Of a stretch of 64,000 nucleotides of DNA, positions 9,298 through 16,964 are shown piece after piece (positions within the stretch are counted from its first letter, which is position 1; the number at the start of each line of letters is the position of its first letter). The stretch is from assembly GCA_016710625.1 (NCBI GenBank), contig JADJVK010000053.1, positions 248,001 to 312,000 of the forward strand, in the 5' to 3' direction. This DNA comes from Saprospiraceae bacterium. GTDB lineage: Bacteria > Bacteroidota > Bacteroidia > Chitinophagales > Saprospiraceae. The translations under genes and the position numbers were made by a program. Below the pieces are notes generated by a model. It was not told the origin of the DNA. It searched no databases and saw nothing but the letters and a program-made list of their open reading frames with translations.

Positions 9298-10269
9298 TTA
9301 ATTTTTTCTTTCTATCACATAATCTACCAATTGTTGCATTGCATCTCTTGAGGAAGAAGCTGGAAATTCTTGTAAAATAGTTTTTGCTTCCTCTTTATAT
9401 TGATTCATAACGGAAGAAGCATATTCGATGCCACCAGAATTTCGAACAAAACTAATCACCTCGTTCACAAAGCTAGTTTTGCTGTTTTTATTTTTAATCA
9501 GATTGATAATTCTATTTCTTTGAGAACGGTCGGCTTTTTTAAGGGCATAAATCAGCGGCAAAGTCATTTTTTTCTCTTTAATATCTGTCCCTAAGGGCTT
9601 CCCCACATCGTCCCAACCGAATTCAAAAAGATCGTCTTTAATCTGAAATGCCATTCCGATTTTTTCACCAAACAACCGCATTTTCTCCACTTTTTCTTTC
9701 TCAACACCAGAGGAAGCAGCACCAGCACTGCAGGCAGAAGCAATTAAAGAAGCTGTTTTTCCTCTAATTATCTCAAAATAAACCGATTCGTCAATGTCTA
9801 GTCTTCTTGATTTTTCTATTTGGAGCAACTCTCCCTCACTCATCGACTTTACTGCATTAGAGAGGATTTGCAAAAGGTCGTACTGATTGTTTTCAAGAGA
9901 AAGCAACAAGCCTCTCGACAACAAATAATCGCCAACTAAAACTGCAATTTTGTTTTTCCAAAGTGCATTGATTGAAAAAAAACCTCTTCTTTGATAGGAA
10001 TCGTCCACCACATCGTCATGAACTAGGGTTGCGGTATGCAAAAGCTCAACTAATGAAGCAGCGGTATAGGTAGTTTCATTGGAGTTTCCACAAATTTTTG
10101 CTGCAAGAAAGACAAACATAGGTCTCACCTGTTTTCCCTTTCTTTTCACAATATAATGTGTTATTTTATCCAATAATGGCACATGGCTTTTCATGGAATC
10201 CCGAAATTTGTCTTCAAATATTTCGAGTTCGTCTTTTATTGGTTCTTTAATGGCATCTAATTTGGCCAT
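9298..10269 (-). CDS. Polyprenyl diphosphate synthase (trans type)
   Basis: This 323-residue trans-isoprenyl diphosphate synthase elongates allylic diphosphates with isopentenyl diphosphate. It probably makes the side chain of menaquinone. The first aspartate-rich motif is DDVVD in LVHDDVVDDSYQRRG. The second region reads QIKDDLFEFGWDDVGKPLGTD, so its last acid is Glu rather than Asp, followed by the usual KKMTLPLIYAL. An RGKQVRPMF segment near residue 43 matches the family's GKxxRP motif. The product chain length (octaprenyl or another) cannot be decided by eye. It is the first gene of the run with the FAD reductase and aroQ, and is divergent from the outer-membrane protein gene at 10440. 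Confidence 0.88.
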   Translation of the reverse strand: MAKLDAIKEPIKDELEIFEDKFRDSMKSHVPLLDKITHYIVKRKGKQVRPMFVFLAAKICGNSNETTYTAASLVELLHTATLVHDDVVDDSYQRRGFFSINALWKNKIAVLVGDYLLSRGLLLSLENNQYDLLQILSNAVKSMSEGELLQIEKSRRLDIDESVYFEIIRGKTASLIASACSAGAASSGVEKEKVEKMRLFGEKIGMAFQIKDDLFEFGWDDVGKPLGTDIKEKKMTLPLIYALKKADRSQRNRIINLIKNKNSKTSFVNEVISFVRNSGGIEYASSVMNQYKEEAKTILQEFPASSSRDAMQQLVDYVIERKN

Positions 10270-10439
10270 AGTACATCTAGTTTATTGTAGCTTTTTAAAA
10301 ACATTGAAAATAAAAACAAGATTGTTCGTTATATTTATCAATAGGTTTTAAAATTGATGCCGCAAGATACATTTTTTCAAAATCGAAAAATAATAATTAA
10401 TGTTTTTTAAAATACATTATATAATTCTAAAGTAGTGAA

Positions 10440-12245
10440 ATGGCGTTTAATAATATGATAACTACTTTGAAAAGAATTTGTTTAATAATTCAAGTGTGTT
10501 TCTTCGTTACCATCGGTTTCGGACAGAGTAGTTATGCTATTAAATGGAAAATAGTAGGTGATCAAAAAGCTTTACCACAAGAAATAAGTAATTTTTCAGT
10601 AAAAGATAGTGTTTCCATAACTGATTCACTTCAAAATCAATTATTTAAATTGCAAAACAATGGCAGATTATTAGCATCGATTGATACCATAATAAAAAAG
10701 GATTCAATTATCACTGCCCATTTGTTTTTAGGTCCCCAATATTCATGGCTAATGTTATCAAATGGGAATGTTCCTGATATTTTTTGGAGTCAAAGTGGAT
10801 TTTCGAATAGAAAATGGCAAAATGAGCCAATAAATTTATATAAAATACGAGATTTTCAAGAAAAATTGAAAACGACTTTAGAAAATAGCGGCTATCCTTT
10901 TAGCAAAAACTGGCTGGACTCATTAAAAATTTCAGAGGAAAAAATCAGTGCAAAGCTAATGGTGGATAAAGGAAAGTTAATCATCATCGATAGTTTTCAA
11001 ATTGCTGGAAATGCTAAAATTAGTAAGCATTTTATTCAAAATTATTTGGGGATAAAAAATGGTTCTTTATACAACAAGTCGAAAATAGCTAAAATAAAAA
11101 CTAGGCTAAAAGAGCTACCTTTTCTAAAAGAAAAAGATAACCTAATCACCACTTTTACGAATGAAAAAGCAACAATAACGCTTTTTCTAGAAAACAAAAA
11201 TGCCAGTAAATTTGATTTTTTAATTGGATTGTTGCCAAGTAATTCTTTGCAACAGTCTGGAAAACAAAGTTTTACTGTGACTGGAACAATCAATACGGAT
11301 TTGTATAATTTATTGGGATTTGGCGAAAGAATCATTGCCGATTTTCAACAGCTAAAACCTGGAACTCAACAGCTAAAAACAAAAATAAACTATCCATACC
11401 TTTTTAACACCACTTTTGGAGTAGATACTAAATTTGAGTTGTTCAAAAGAGATTCTTCTAATCTGGATTTGAATTTCGACTTAGGAGTTCAATATAATTT
11501 TGTGGGAAACAACTACTTAAAAGCCTATTGGAATACAAATTCTTCTAGATTATTAAGTATTGATTCCAATGCCATCAAAATTAGTATGAAACTTCCGAAT
11601 ACCTTAGATTTCTCAAGGTTTCAACTCGGTTTGGAAGGGCACTATCAGGAATTGGATTATATTTTCAATCCCAAAAAAGGATTTAGTAATTGGGTTAGGG
11701 TAGGTGTGGGGCAAAAGAAAGTTAAAAAGAATACCAACATCATAAAGTTAAGTTCGAATGATTTCAATTTTGAAACCTTATACGACAGCATATCTAAACC
11801 AATAGAGCAGATTCAGTTAGAGGGAAAATTTCAAAATTATATTCCTATCAGTAAATATAGTTGTGTGAAAACAGCGGTTACTGGAGCAACCATAATATCA
11901 AAAGGTGCAGTATTTCAGAATGAAAATTTTAGAATTGGCGGAAATGCTTTGATGAGAGGATTCAATGAAGCATCTATATTTGCCACAAGTTACTTAGTCG
12001 GGACAGTAGAATTACGGTATTTGACCGCACAAAATTCCTATTTTTACCTATTTGGAGATTATGGAATGATAGAAAACAAATCAACCAATAATTCACAAAA
12101 TCAATATCTAGGCGTTGGAGCAGGAATTACTTTTGATACCGCAATTGGTATATTTGGTATTTCAGCAGCTATCGGAAAACAAGATGCCAATAGTTTTGAT
12201 TTCAAAAGTACTAAAATTCATTTTGGGTATGTGAATTTATTTTAA
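10440..12245 (+). CDS. BamA/TamA-family outer-membrane beta-barrel protein
   Basis: The product is 601 residues with an N-terminal signal peptide ending near FGQSS. A POTRA-like segment follows at about 170-240 (IDSFQIAGNAKISKHFIQNYLG, then an LxEKxNLI strand pair). The C-terminal half is a predicted 16-strand barrel. The RIGGNALMRGFNEASIF segment near residue 500 is the conserved (L/I)RGF loop of the Omp85/D15 family, and the protein ends in an aromatic beta-signal (GYVNLF). Only one clear POTRA is seen, far fewer than in true BamA, so a TamA- or surface-antigen-like role in outer-membrane insertion or secretion is more likely. Its 3' end overlaps the convergent DUF2721 gene by 4 bp. A second in-frame ATG at 10455 could also start it. 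Confidence 0.8.
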   Translation: MAFNNMITTLKRICLIIQVCFFVTIGFGQSSYAIKWKIVGDQKALPQEISNFSVKDSVSITDSLQNQLFKLQNNGRLLASIDTIIKKDSIITAHLFLGPQYSWLMLSNGNVPDIFWSQSGFSNRKWQNEPINLYKIRDFQEKLKTTLENSGYPFSKNWLDSLKISEEKISAKLMVDKGKLIIIDSFQIAGNAKISKHFIQNYLGIKNGSLYNKSKIAKIKTRLKELPFLKEKDNLITTFTNEKATITLFLENKNASKFDFLIGLLPSNSLQQSGKQSFTVTGTINTDLYNLLGFGERIIADFQQLKPGTQQLKTKINYPYLFNTTFGVDTKFELFKRDSSNLDLNFDLGVQYNFVGNNYLKAYWNTNSSRLLSIDSNAIKISMKLPNTLDFSRFQLGLEGHYQELDYIFNPKKGFSNWVRVGVGQKKVKKNTNIIKLSSNDFNFETLYDSISKPIEQIQLEGKFQNYIPISKYSCVKTAVTGATIISKGAVFQNENFRIGGNALMRGFNEASIFATSYLVGTVELRYLTAQNSYFYLFGDYGMIENKSTNNSQNQYLGVGAGITFDTAIGIFGISAAIGKQDANSFDFKSTKIHFGYVNLF

Positions 12246-12724
12246 GTTTTATCTTCTGGATTTTGATTCACAAACATTTTTGTTATTTTTTTTATCCCAT
12301 GCTCAATCATACTGGATTCATTAAGTTCTTCATTCATTTTTTCTATTGACCGCAACTCGATATGCAAAGCATCCATGGAAATCCAAATTTCTATAGATGC
12401 CATTACAACAGATACCATCAAAAAAAACAAACTAACGACAAAAACAAATCCTCCTAACCATTCATTATCAGCATATAAAAACAGAATGGAGCAAATGCTT
12501 AAGAATAAGGAGATGAGTCCAAGAAACTGCATATTTCTAATAAGAACAATCCTCCGCCTCAAGTTGCTGATTTGTTGGATGATAGCTTCATCTTGAGTAT
12601 TGATATATCGTTCTTTGAGTCCTCTCACTAAATGTGAAAGGGATACAAATCGGTTGGTATAGCCGATATGGACCAAAGAAACTGTTGAAAACAAAATAGC
12701 TGGGGTTGTAAGTGTAATTGACAT
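12242..12724 (-). CDS. DUF2721 family integral membrane protein
   Basis: The protein has 160 residues and matches the DUF2721 pattern: LTTPAILFSTVSLVHIGYTNRF at the N-terminus, an LRRRIVLIRNMQ centre, and two adjacent membrane segments at about 76-93 and 97-118. A further hydrophobic stretch near the N-terminus gives three transmembrane segments in total. A charged helix follows the last segment (HIELRSIEKM). The function of the family is unknown. It is a single-gene unit, convergent with the Omp85-like gene (4-bp overlap) and running towards it from the GH113 locus. No regulatory site was recognised. Confidence 0.75.
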   Translation of the reverse strand: MSITLTTPAILFSTVSLVHIGYTNRFVSLSHLVRGLKERYINTQDEAIIQQISNLRRRIVLIRNMQFLGLISLFLSICSILFLYADNEWLGGFVFVVSLFFLMVSVVMASIEIWISMDALHIELRSIEKMNEELNESSMIEHGIKKITKMFVNQNPEDKT

Positions 12725-12762
12725 ACTTTAATTTTTTTTAGAATAACAAAATTATTCAATAA

Positions 12763-13823
12763 TCAGTTTTGATGACAATAGGTTGAGTGCCACTTTTTCA
12801 AAGTGTCTGCTCCAATTTTTCCTTGAGGGGAATAATCTCTTTCCGGATAACCCTCATGTCCTTGCATTTCTGGAAACCATTTCCACAAAAATCCTCCTGC
12901 CCACCAAGGTTCTTGATGAAACACCGTCCACAAAGCTCCCAAAGCATTGGCTTGAGCCTGCTCATTGATTGGTGTTTCGTTAACTTTTGATTCCACTTCC
13001 CATCCTTTCCAGGCACAGCCATCCACACTCAAATATCCGTATTCCGTAAACAAAACAGGCTTTTTTATAGAATCACTAACTGATTTTAATTTATTGAAAT
13101 GGGACTTCCAACCTTTGATAAGATCATCAGTTTTGGGTGTTTTCCCTTCTGCTATCGAAAAATAAGCACTCACCCCGATATAGTCTAATTCTTTCCAAAA
13201 AGGTATTTTTTCAAAATTATCCCAATTTGAAGAATAGGTAAGTTTTCCATCGTATTCTGTTTTAATTTTTTTGATAAGCTGATGCCAAAATTCAGGCCTT
13301 TGGCTAGTGCTCATACTGAATTCAGTGCCGATGCAAAACATTTCTACCTTAAGCTCTTTTGCAATAATAAGCATTTTGTCCAAATAGGAAATGTAGCTGG
13401 ACTCCCACTTTTCCCAATCCTCTTTTTTTCAAAACTCAAAGACCCAGTCCAACTACCAGGAACATAAACCTGCGGCTTAAGCATCACTTTCAACCCTGCA
13501 TCATGAGCTAATTGGATGGTCTTGCGAATTCCTTCTGGCTTTTCTCCCCACCATTGTCCACCAAATTCTTTATAATGCACTTCTGGTTTGCCTAGCATCG
13601 TAAAACCATAAGGAATCACGGCTATCCAATTGGCTCCAATTGATTTAATTTCGTTCATCGGGTTGCCAGAAAAAGATTTTGGAGGAGCAACAAAAGTGAG
13701 CCCACCAATTTTTAGTGAATCGCTAGAAACAGTAGGATTAGATGAAGTATTTGCTTTTTTGGCAAAAATCTCAAAACAACCATAACATAAAATACTTAGC
13801 CCTATAATTATTAAGAATTTCAA
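12763..13823 (-). pseudogene. GH113-like glycoside hydrolase with a one-base frameshift
   Basis: Two overlapping frames read as one protein of about 353 residues. The N-terminal part (13823 to about 13430) has a signal peptide and IGANWIAVIPYGF, AHDAGLKVMLKPQVYV. The C-terminal part carries FCIGTEFS and VLFTEYGY, the two Glu-bearing strands expected for acid/base and nucleophile in a clan GH-A barrel, and FLWKWFPE. This pattern fits GH113 (beta-mannanase-like). The break is at the T7 run 13423-13429: one extra base restores ...SLSFEKKEDWEKW...YLDKM without a stop. A homopolymer sequencing error, a real null allele or slippage could each explain it; an error is most likely because both halves are otherwise well conserved. 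An N-terminal Cys pair (CYGC) leaves a lipoprotein possible. Confidence 0.75.
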
Positions 13824-13891
13824 ATTTTTCTGAATTTAATTGTAAAATATTGTACAAATTTTGTTAAAGTTTTGTTTATTTTGATAACAAA

Positions 13892-13923
13892 TTTGAATTT
13901 TTGCTCATTATTACCCTATCTTG
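13892..13923 (+). promoter_or_regulatory. Putative Bacteroidota promoter for the small T9SS gene
   Basis: TTTG at 13892-13895 and TATCTTG at 13917-13923 are 21 bp apart, the spacing seen at the other promoters in the window. The -7 box is one T short of TAnnTTTG. A second match, TAGATTTG at 13942-13949, would leave almost no leader before the ATG at 13956 and is less likely. Confidence 0.35.
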
Positions 13924-13955
13924 CAGGTTATATAACGAGATTAGATTTGTAATAT

Positions 13956-14321
13956 ATGAAAAAAAATATACAATTATTAGTTTTATTCCTCTGTTTATCA
14001 ATGGGTTTGTCGGCTCAGAGGATAGATGATGGATGTAGTGGTTGCAATAGTGGCAACAATGGAGCTTATTTTGATGCAAAAAAAGCAAATGCTGAAATTG
14101 GCGTTTATCCGAACCCAACTGCTGAATATATTTTCTTAACCAATGATGATGTAGCAGATCAAATTACTGTATTTTCAATGGTGGGAAGAAAAGTGAAAGT
14201 TTTTTCTGTAAATAAAGGAGAAAAATATTATTTAGGTGATTTACCAACGGGTACTTATCTTGTTCAAATAGCAGATAAGCAGAGAAATACCCTAAATACA
14301 ATTAGAGTAACTAAGAAGTAA
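13956..14321 (+). CDS. Minimal secreted protein with T9SS C-terminal sorting domain
   Basis: The product is only 121 residues. A signal peptide (LLVLFLCLSMGLSAQ) is followed by a short Gly/Asn/Cys-rich stretch with two close cysteines (GCSGCNSGN). A type A T9SS sorting domain of about 75 residues then fills the rest: VYPNPTAEY, VFSMVGRKV, LPTGTYLVQI and a basic end (RVTKK). Such domains normally sit behind large cargo; here there is almost no cargo. It may be a small surface-anchored protein, or the remnant of a larger gene. It is a single-gene unit with its own promoter-like boxes and a strong terminator just downstream. Confidence 0.75.
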   Translation: MKKNIQLLVLFLCLSMGLSAQRIDDGCSGCNSGNNGAYFDAKKANAEIGVYPNPTAEYIFLTNDDVADQITVFSMVGRKVKVFSVNKGEKYYLGDLPTGTYLVQIADKQRNTLNTIRVTKK

Positions 14322-14340
14322 ATTGAATTTAAATAGTATA

Positions 14341-14376
14341 AAAAGCTATTCCATTTTTTGGGATAGCTTTTTTTTG
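14341..14376 (+). terminator. Rho-independent terminator after small T9SS gene
   Basis: AAAAGCTATTCC pairs with GGGATAGCTTTT around a short T-rich loop, and an eight-T run follows. It lies 19 bp after the stop codon of the 121-residue protein. Confidence 0.85.
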
Positions 14377-14434
14377 CAAAAAACTTTTAAAAATTGCCTT
14401 ATTTAATTCAAAATCAAATAAATAAGCTACATTA

Positions 14435-14467
14435 TTTGTGGTTTTTATTAAAATAATATTACCTTTG
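14435..14467 (+). promoter_or_regulatory. Bacteroidota-type promoter of rpsA
   Basis: TTTG at 14435-14438 and TACCTTTG at 14460-14467 are separated by 21 bp and lie 35 bp before the rpsA start. This is a good match to the major sigma-factor consensus of the phylum (TTTG / TAnnTTTG). Confidence 0.7.
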
Positions 14468-14502
14468 CACCCTTATTTTATTTTTTAACAATTTTTTTAA
14501 TC

Positions 14503-16320
14503 ATGTCAGAAGAAACGGTTCTACAAAACCAGGAAATGGCCGCTCCTAAAAAAACGGCTCATGATGATTTCAATTGGAACATTGGAAAGCGACAAAAAAT
14601 CGCTTATACACCAGCAGAAATTGAAAATTATCGTGGACAATATGATGCTACATTAAGCACAGTATCTGAAAACGAAATCGTAAAAGGTATCGTAACTTCA
14701 ATCACTGGAAGTGATGCAGTATTAGATATCAACTACAAATCAGACGGACTTGTTCCATTATCTGAGTTCAGGGATATGCCTGATTTGAAAGTAGGTGATG
14801 CAGTAGAATTGTACATTGAGCGTCATGAAGATGGTCGTGGACAATTAATCCTATCTCGTCGTAAGGCTAAATTACTAAGAGCATGGGAAAATTTAGTGAA
14901 TTCATTTACAAACGGTGCAGTGATCAAAGGAAACGTGATCAGCAAAACCAAAGGTGGTTTGATCGTAGATTGTGGTGGTTTGGAAACATTCTTACCTGGA
15001 TCTCAAATCGATATCAAACCTATCATTGATTATGATGCATACGTTGGTAAGACAATGGAATTCAAAGTTGTGAAGATTAATGAAGTAATCAAGAATGCTG
15101 TGGTTTCTCACAAGGCATTGATTGAAAGCGACTTAGCTGAGCAACGTGAACACATCATTGCTGGTTTGGAGAAAGGCCAAGTATTGGAGGGTATCGTGAA
15201 AAATATCACCGATTTCGGAGCTTTCTTAGATTTAGGAGGTGTGGATGGTTTATTATATATCACAGATATTTCTTGGGGCCGTATCAGCCATCCAGCAGAA
15301 GTATTGACATTGAACCAAAAAATCAATGTAGTGGTATTAGATTTTGATGAAAACAAAAAACGTATTTCATTAGGTCTAAAACAATTGATACCGCATCCTT
15401 GGGAAGTGTTGAACACTGACGTAAGTGAAGGTTCAATTGTGAAAGGTAAGATTGTGAACATCGAAGATTACGGTGCTTTCCTTGAAATCACTCCGGGTGT
15501 AGAAGGATTAATCCATGTTTCTGAGGTGACTTGGAGCAATCAGCCAATCAATGCAAGAGAATATTTCAAGTTAGGACAAGAGCATGAAGCTAAAGTAGTG
15601 ACAATTGACAGAGATAGTCATAAAATGTCATTGAGTATCAAGCAAATGTCTAATGACCCATGGAGTATTGTTGAAACCAAATATCCTGTAAATAGCAGAC
15701 ATTCTGGTGAAGTTAAAAACTTAACACCATACGGAGTATTTGTTGAATTAGAGGAAGGAATTGGTGGAATGGTACACATTTCAGATTTATCTTGGACGAA
15801 GAGATTTGCTCACCCATCAGAATTTATCAAAGTGGGAAGTAAAATGGATGTAGTTATTCTAGAAATAGATGGCGACAACAGAAAATTATCTTTAGGTCAC
15901 AAACAAATCGAAGAAAATCCTTGGGACACTTTCGAAACAGTATTCCCTGTAGGATCTTACCACGAAGCAACTGTGCTTAGAAAAGATGAGAGAGGCGCAA
16001 TCGTTCAATTACCTTACGGTTTGGAAGCATTTGCACCAATCAAACACATCAAGAAAGACGATGGTTCGATGGCAGAGTTAGATGAAGTAATCACTGTAAA
16101 AGTGATTGAGTTCAACAGAGATGACAAACGTATTTTAGTATCTCATTTAAGATATCTTGAGGATATCAAAAAAGAAGCAGATGAATCTGTGAAAAGAGAG
16201 AAAGAAGATGCGGAAGATCAAACAAGAAAAGCAGTGAAAGATACACAATCGAAAGTAGAGAAATCTACTTTAGGTGATATGGATGTATTCGCTGATTTGA
16301 AAAAAGAATTCGATAAATAG
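14503..16320 (+). CDS. rpsA: 30S ribosomal protein S1
   Basis: The 605-residue protein is built of six S1/OB-fold repeats. Clear repeat cores include VLEGIVKNITDFGAFLDLGG, VKGKIVNIEDYGAFLEI and HSGEVKNLTPYGVFVELEEG, each followed by a GLIHVSE- or GMVHISD-type strand and a RISLGLKQ/KLSLGHKQ strand. A charged tail of about 50 residues follows. S1 binds mRNA on the 30S subunit and aids initiation. This matters in a phylum with weak Shine-Dalgarno use, and no good SD is seen before this gene itself. It is slightly longer than E. coli S1 (557 residues), as is usual in the phylum. It is transcribed alone between its own promoter and a strong hairpin terminator. Confidence 0.97.
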   Translation: MSEETVLQNQEMAAPKKTAHDDFNWNIGKRQKIAYTPAEIENYRGQYDATLSTVSENEIVKGIVTSITGSDAVLDINYKSDGLVPLSEFRDMPDLKVGDAVELYIERHEDGRGQLILSRRKAKLLRAWENLVNSFTNGAVIKGNVISKTKGGLIVDCGGLETFLPGSQIDIKPIIDYDAYVGKTMEFKVVKINEVIKNAVVSHKALIESDLAEQREHIIAGLEKGQVLEGIVKNITDFGAFLDLGGVDGLLYITDISWGRISHPAEVLTLNQKINVVVLDFDENKKRISLGLKQLIPHPWEVLNTDVSEGSIVKGKIVNIEDYGAFLEITPGVEGLIHVSEVTWSNQPINAREYFKLGQEHEAKVVTIDRDSHKMSLSIKQMSNDPWSIVETKYPVNSRHSGEVKNLTPYGVFVELEEGIGGMVHISDLSWTKRFAHPSEFIKVGSKMDVVILEIDGDNRKLSLGHKQIEENPWDTFETVFPVGSYHEATVLRKDERGAIVQLPYGLEAFAPIKHIKKDDGSMAELDEVITVKVIEFNRDDKRILVSHLRYLEDIKKEADESVKREKEDAEDQTRKAVKDTQSKVEKSTLGDMDVFADLKKEFDK

Positions 16321-16343
16321 TTTACCTATTTTTTGAGCGATAC

Positions 16344-16380
16344 AAAGCCCTCATCGAAGCAATTCGGTGAGGGCTTTTTC
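16344..16380 (+). terminator. Rho-independent terminator of rpsA
   Basis: AAAGCCCTCATCG pairs with CGGTGAGGGCTTT (one G-T-type mismatch region) around an 8-10 base loop, followed by a T run. It starts 24 bp after the rpsA stop codon. Confidence 0.9.
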
Positions 16381-16470
16381 TTTGTGGAAGTAGAAGCAGC
16401 GTTTTTGGTAATAATTTTTATATCATTTAACCACAAGATATTCAGCTAATTAAAAATTATTTTCATTTAC

Positions 16471-16486
16471 TACGAAAAAAATCGTA
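16471..16486. promoter_or_regulatory. BlaI-type operator, box 1
   Basis: The 16-mer TACGAAAAAAATCGTA is an inverted repeat with 5-bp arms TACGA/TCGTA. It lies just upstream of the -33 box of the blaI-like gene and is identical to box 4 at 19687. BlaI/MecI repressors bind short dyads of this size as dimers; assignment to this repressor is by position and repetition. Confidence 0.7.
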
Positions 16487-16492
16487 AAAAAA

Positions 16493-16525
16493 TTTGGAGC
16501 TACGATACAAATCGTACTATATTTG
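16493..16525 (+). promoter_or_regulatory. Promoter of the BlaI-BlaR1 operon
   Basis: TTTG (16493-16496) and TATATTTG (16518-16525) are 21 bp apart. Operator box 2 fills the spacer and box 3 begins 2 bp after the -7 element, so repressor binding would block polymerase directly. Confidence 0.65.
16501..16516. promoter_or_regulatory. BlaI-type operator, box 2
   Basis: TACGATACAAATCGTA shares both 5-bp arms with boxes 1, 3 and 4. It lies between the -33 and -7 promoter elements, 30 bp start-to-start from box 1 and 26 bp from box 3. Confidence 0.75.
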
Positions 16526-16526
16526 C

Positions 16527-16542
16527 TACGAATTAAATCGTA
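16527..16542. promoter_or_regulatory. BlaI-type operator, box 3
   Basis: TACGAATTAAATCGTA has the same arms as the other boxes. It covers the expected transcription start and ends 11 bp before the ATG at 16554. Confidence 0.75.
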
Positions 16543-16553
16543 ACAAAGAAATA

Positions 16554-16937
16554 ATGAATACTATAACATCTCCAACAGCGGCAGAATTAGAAGTGCTCCA
16601 GATTTTATGGGAAAACGGTCCGCAGACCGTTCGATATGTGAATGATGCGTTGAACAAAATAAAAGGGGAAGTGGGATATACTACTACCTTGAAAACTATG
16701 CAAAATATGCTAGACAAGGGCATTCTTTCCAGAGAAATCATTGACAGAATGCATATTTATACTCCTGCTCAGCCCAAAGAGGTCACTCAAACTCAATTAC
16801 TACAAGGGTTTGTTGAGACTACCTATAGGGGTTCAGCAGCGTCACTGGTGCTTCAAGCATTGGGAAATGCAGAAACTTCTCCAGAAGAGCTTCAAAAAAT
16901 AAAAGAGCTAATCAATAGCTTAGAAAACAATCAATAA
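16554..16937 (+). CDS. BlaI/MecI/CopY-family transcriptional repressor
   Basis: The 127-residue protein is a Penicillinase_R family winged helix: TAAELEVLQILWENGPQTVRYV forms the first helices, and GYTTTLKTMQNMLDKGIL the recognition helix. A C-terminal dimerisation helix pair follows. The start at ATG 16554 is chosen because an upstream in-frame ATG at 16494 would add 20 non-homologous residues encoded by the promoter and operators. BlaI-type proteins repress their own operon and are inactivated by cleavage after the membrane protease BlaR1 is activated. The three dyads upstream fit autorepression. The BlaR1-type gene follows 27 bp downstream. Confidence 0.92.
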   Translation: MNTITSPTAAELEVLQILWENGPQTVRYVNDALNKIKGEVGYTTTLKTMQNMLDKGILSREIIDRMHIYTPAQPKEVTQTQLLQGFVETTYRGSAASLVLQALGNAETSPEELQKIKELINSLENNQ

Positions 16938-16964
16938 TATTTCATCAAAACTAAATGATAAATT

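Noticed and set aside
13423..13429. Programmed ribosomal frameshift in the GH113-like gene
   Set aside because: No downstream stem-loop or canonical slippery heptamer context was seen, and similar homopolymer breaks occur elsewhere in the window.
16494..16553. In-frame upstream ATG extending the BlaI-type repressor by 20 residues
   Set aside because: The extension is encoded by operator boxes 2 and 3 and the -7 element, has no family resemblance, and would start inside the promoter.
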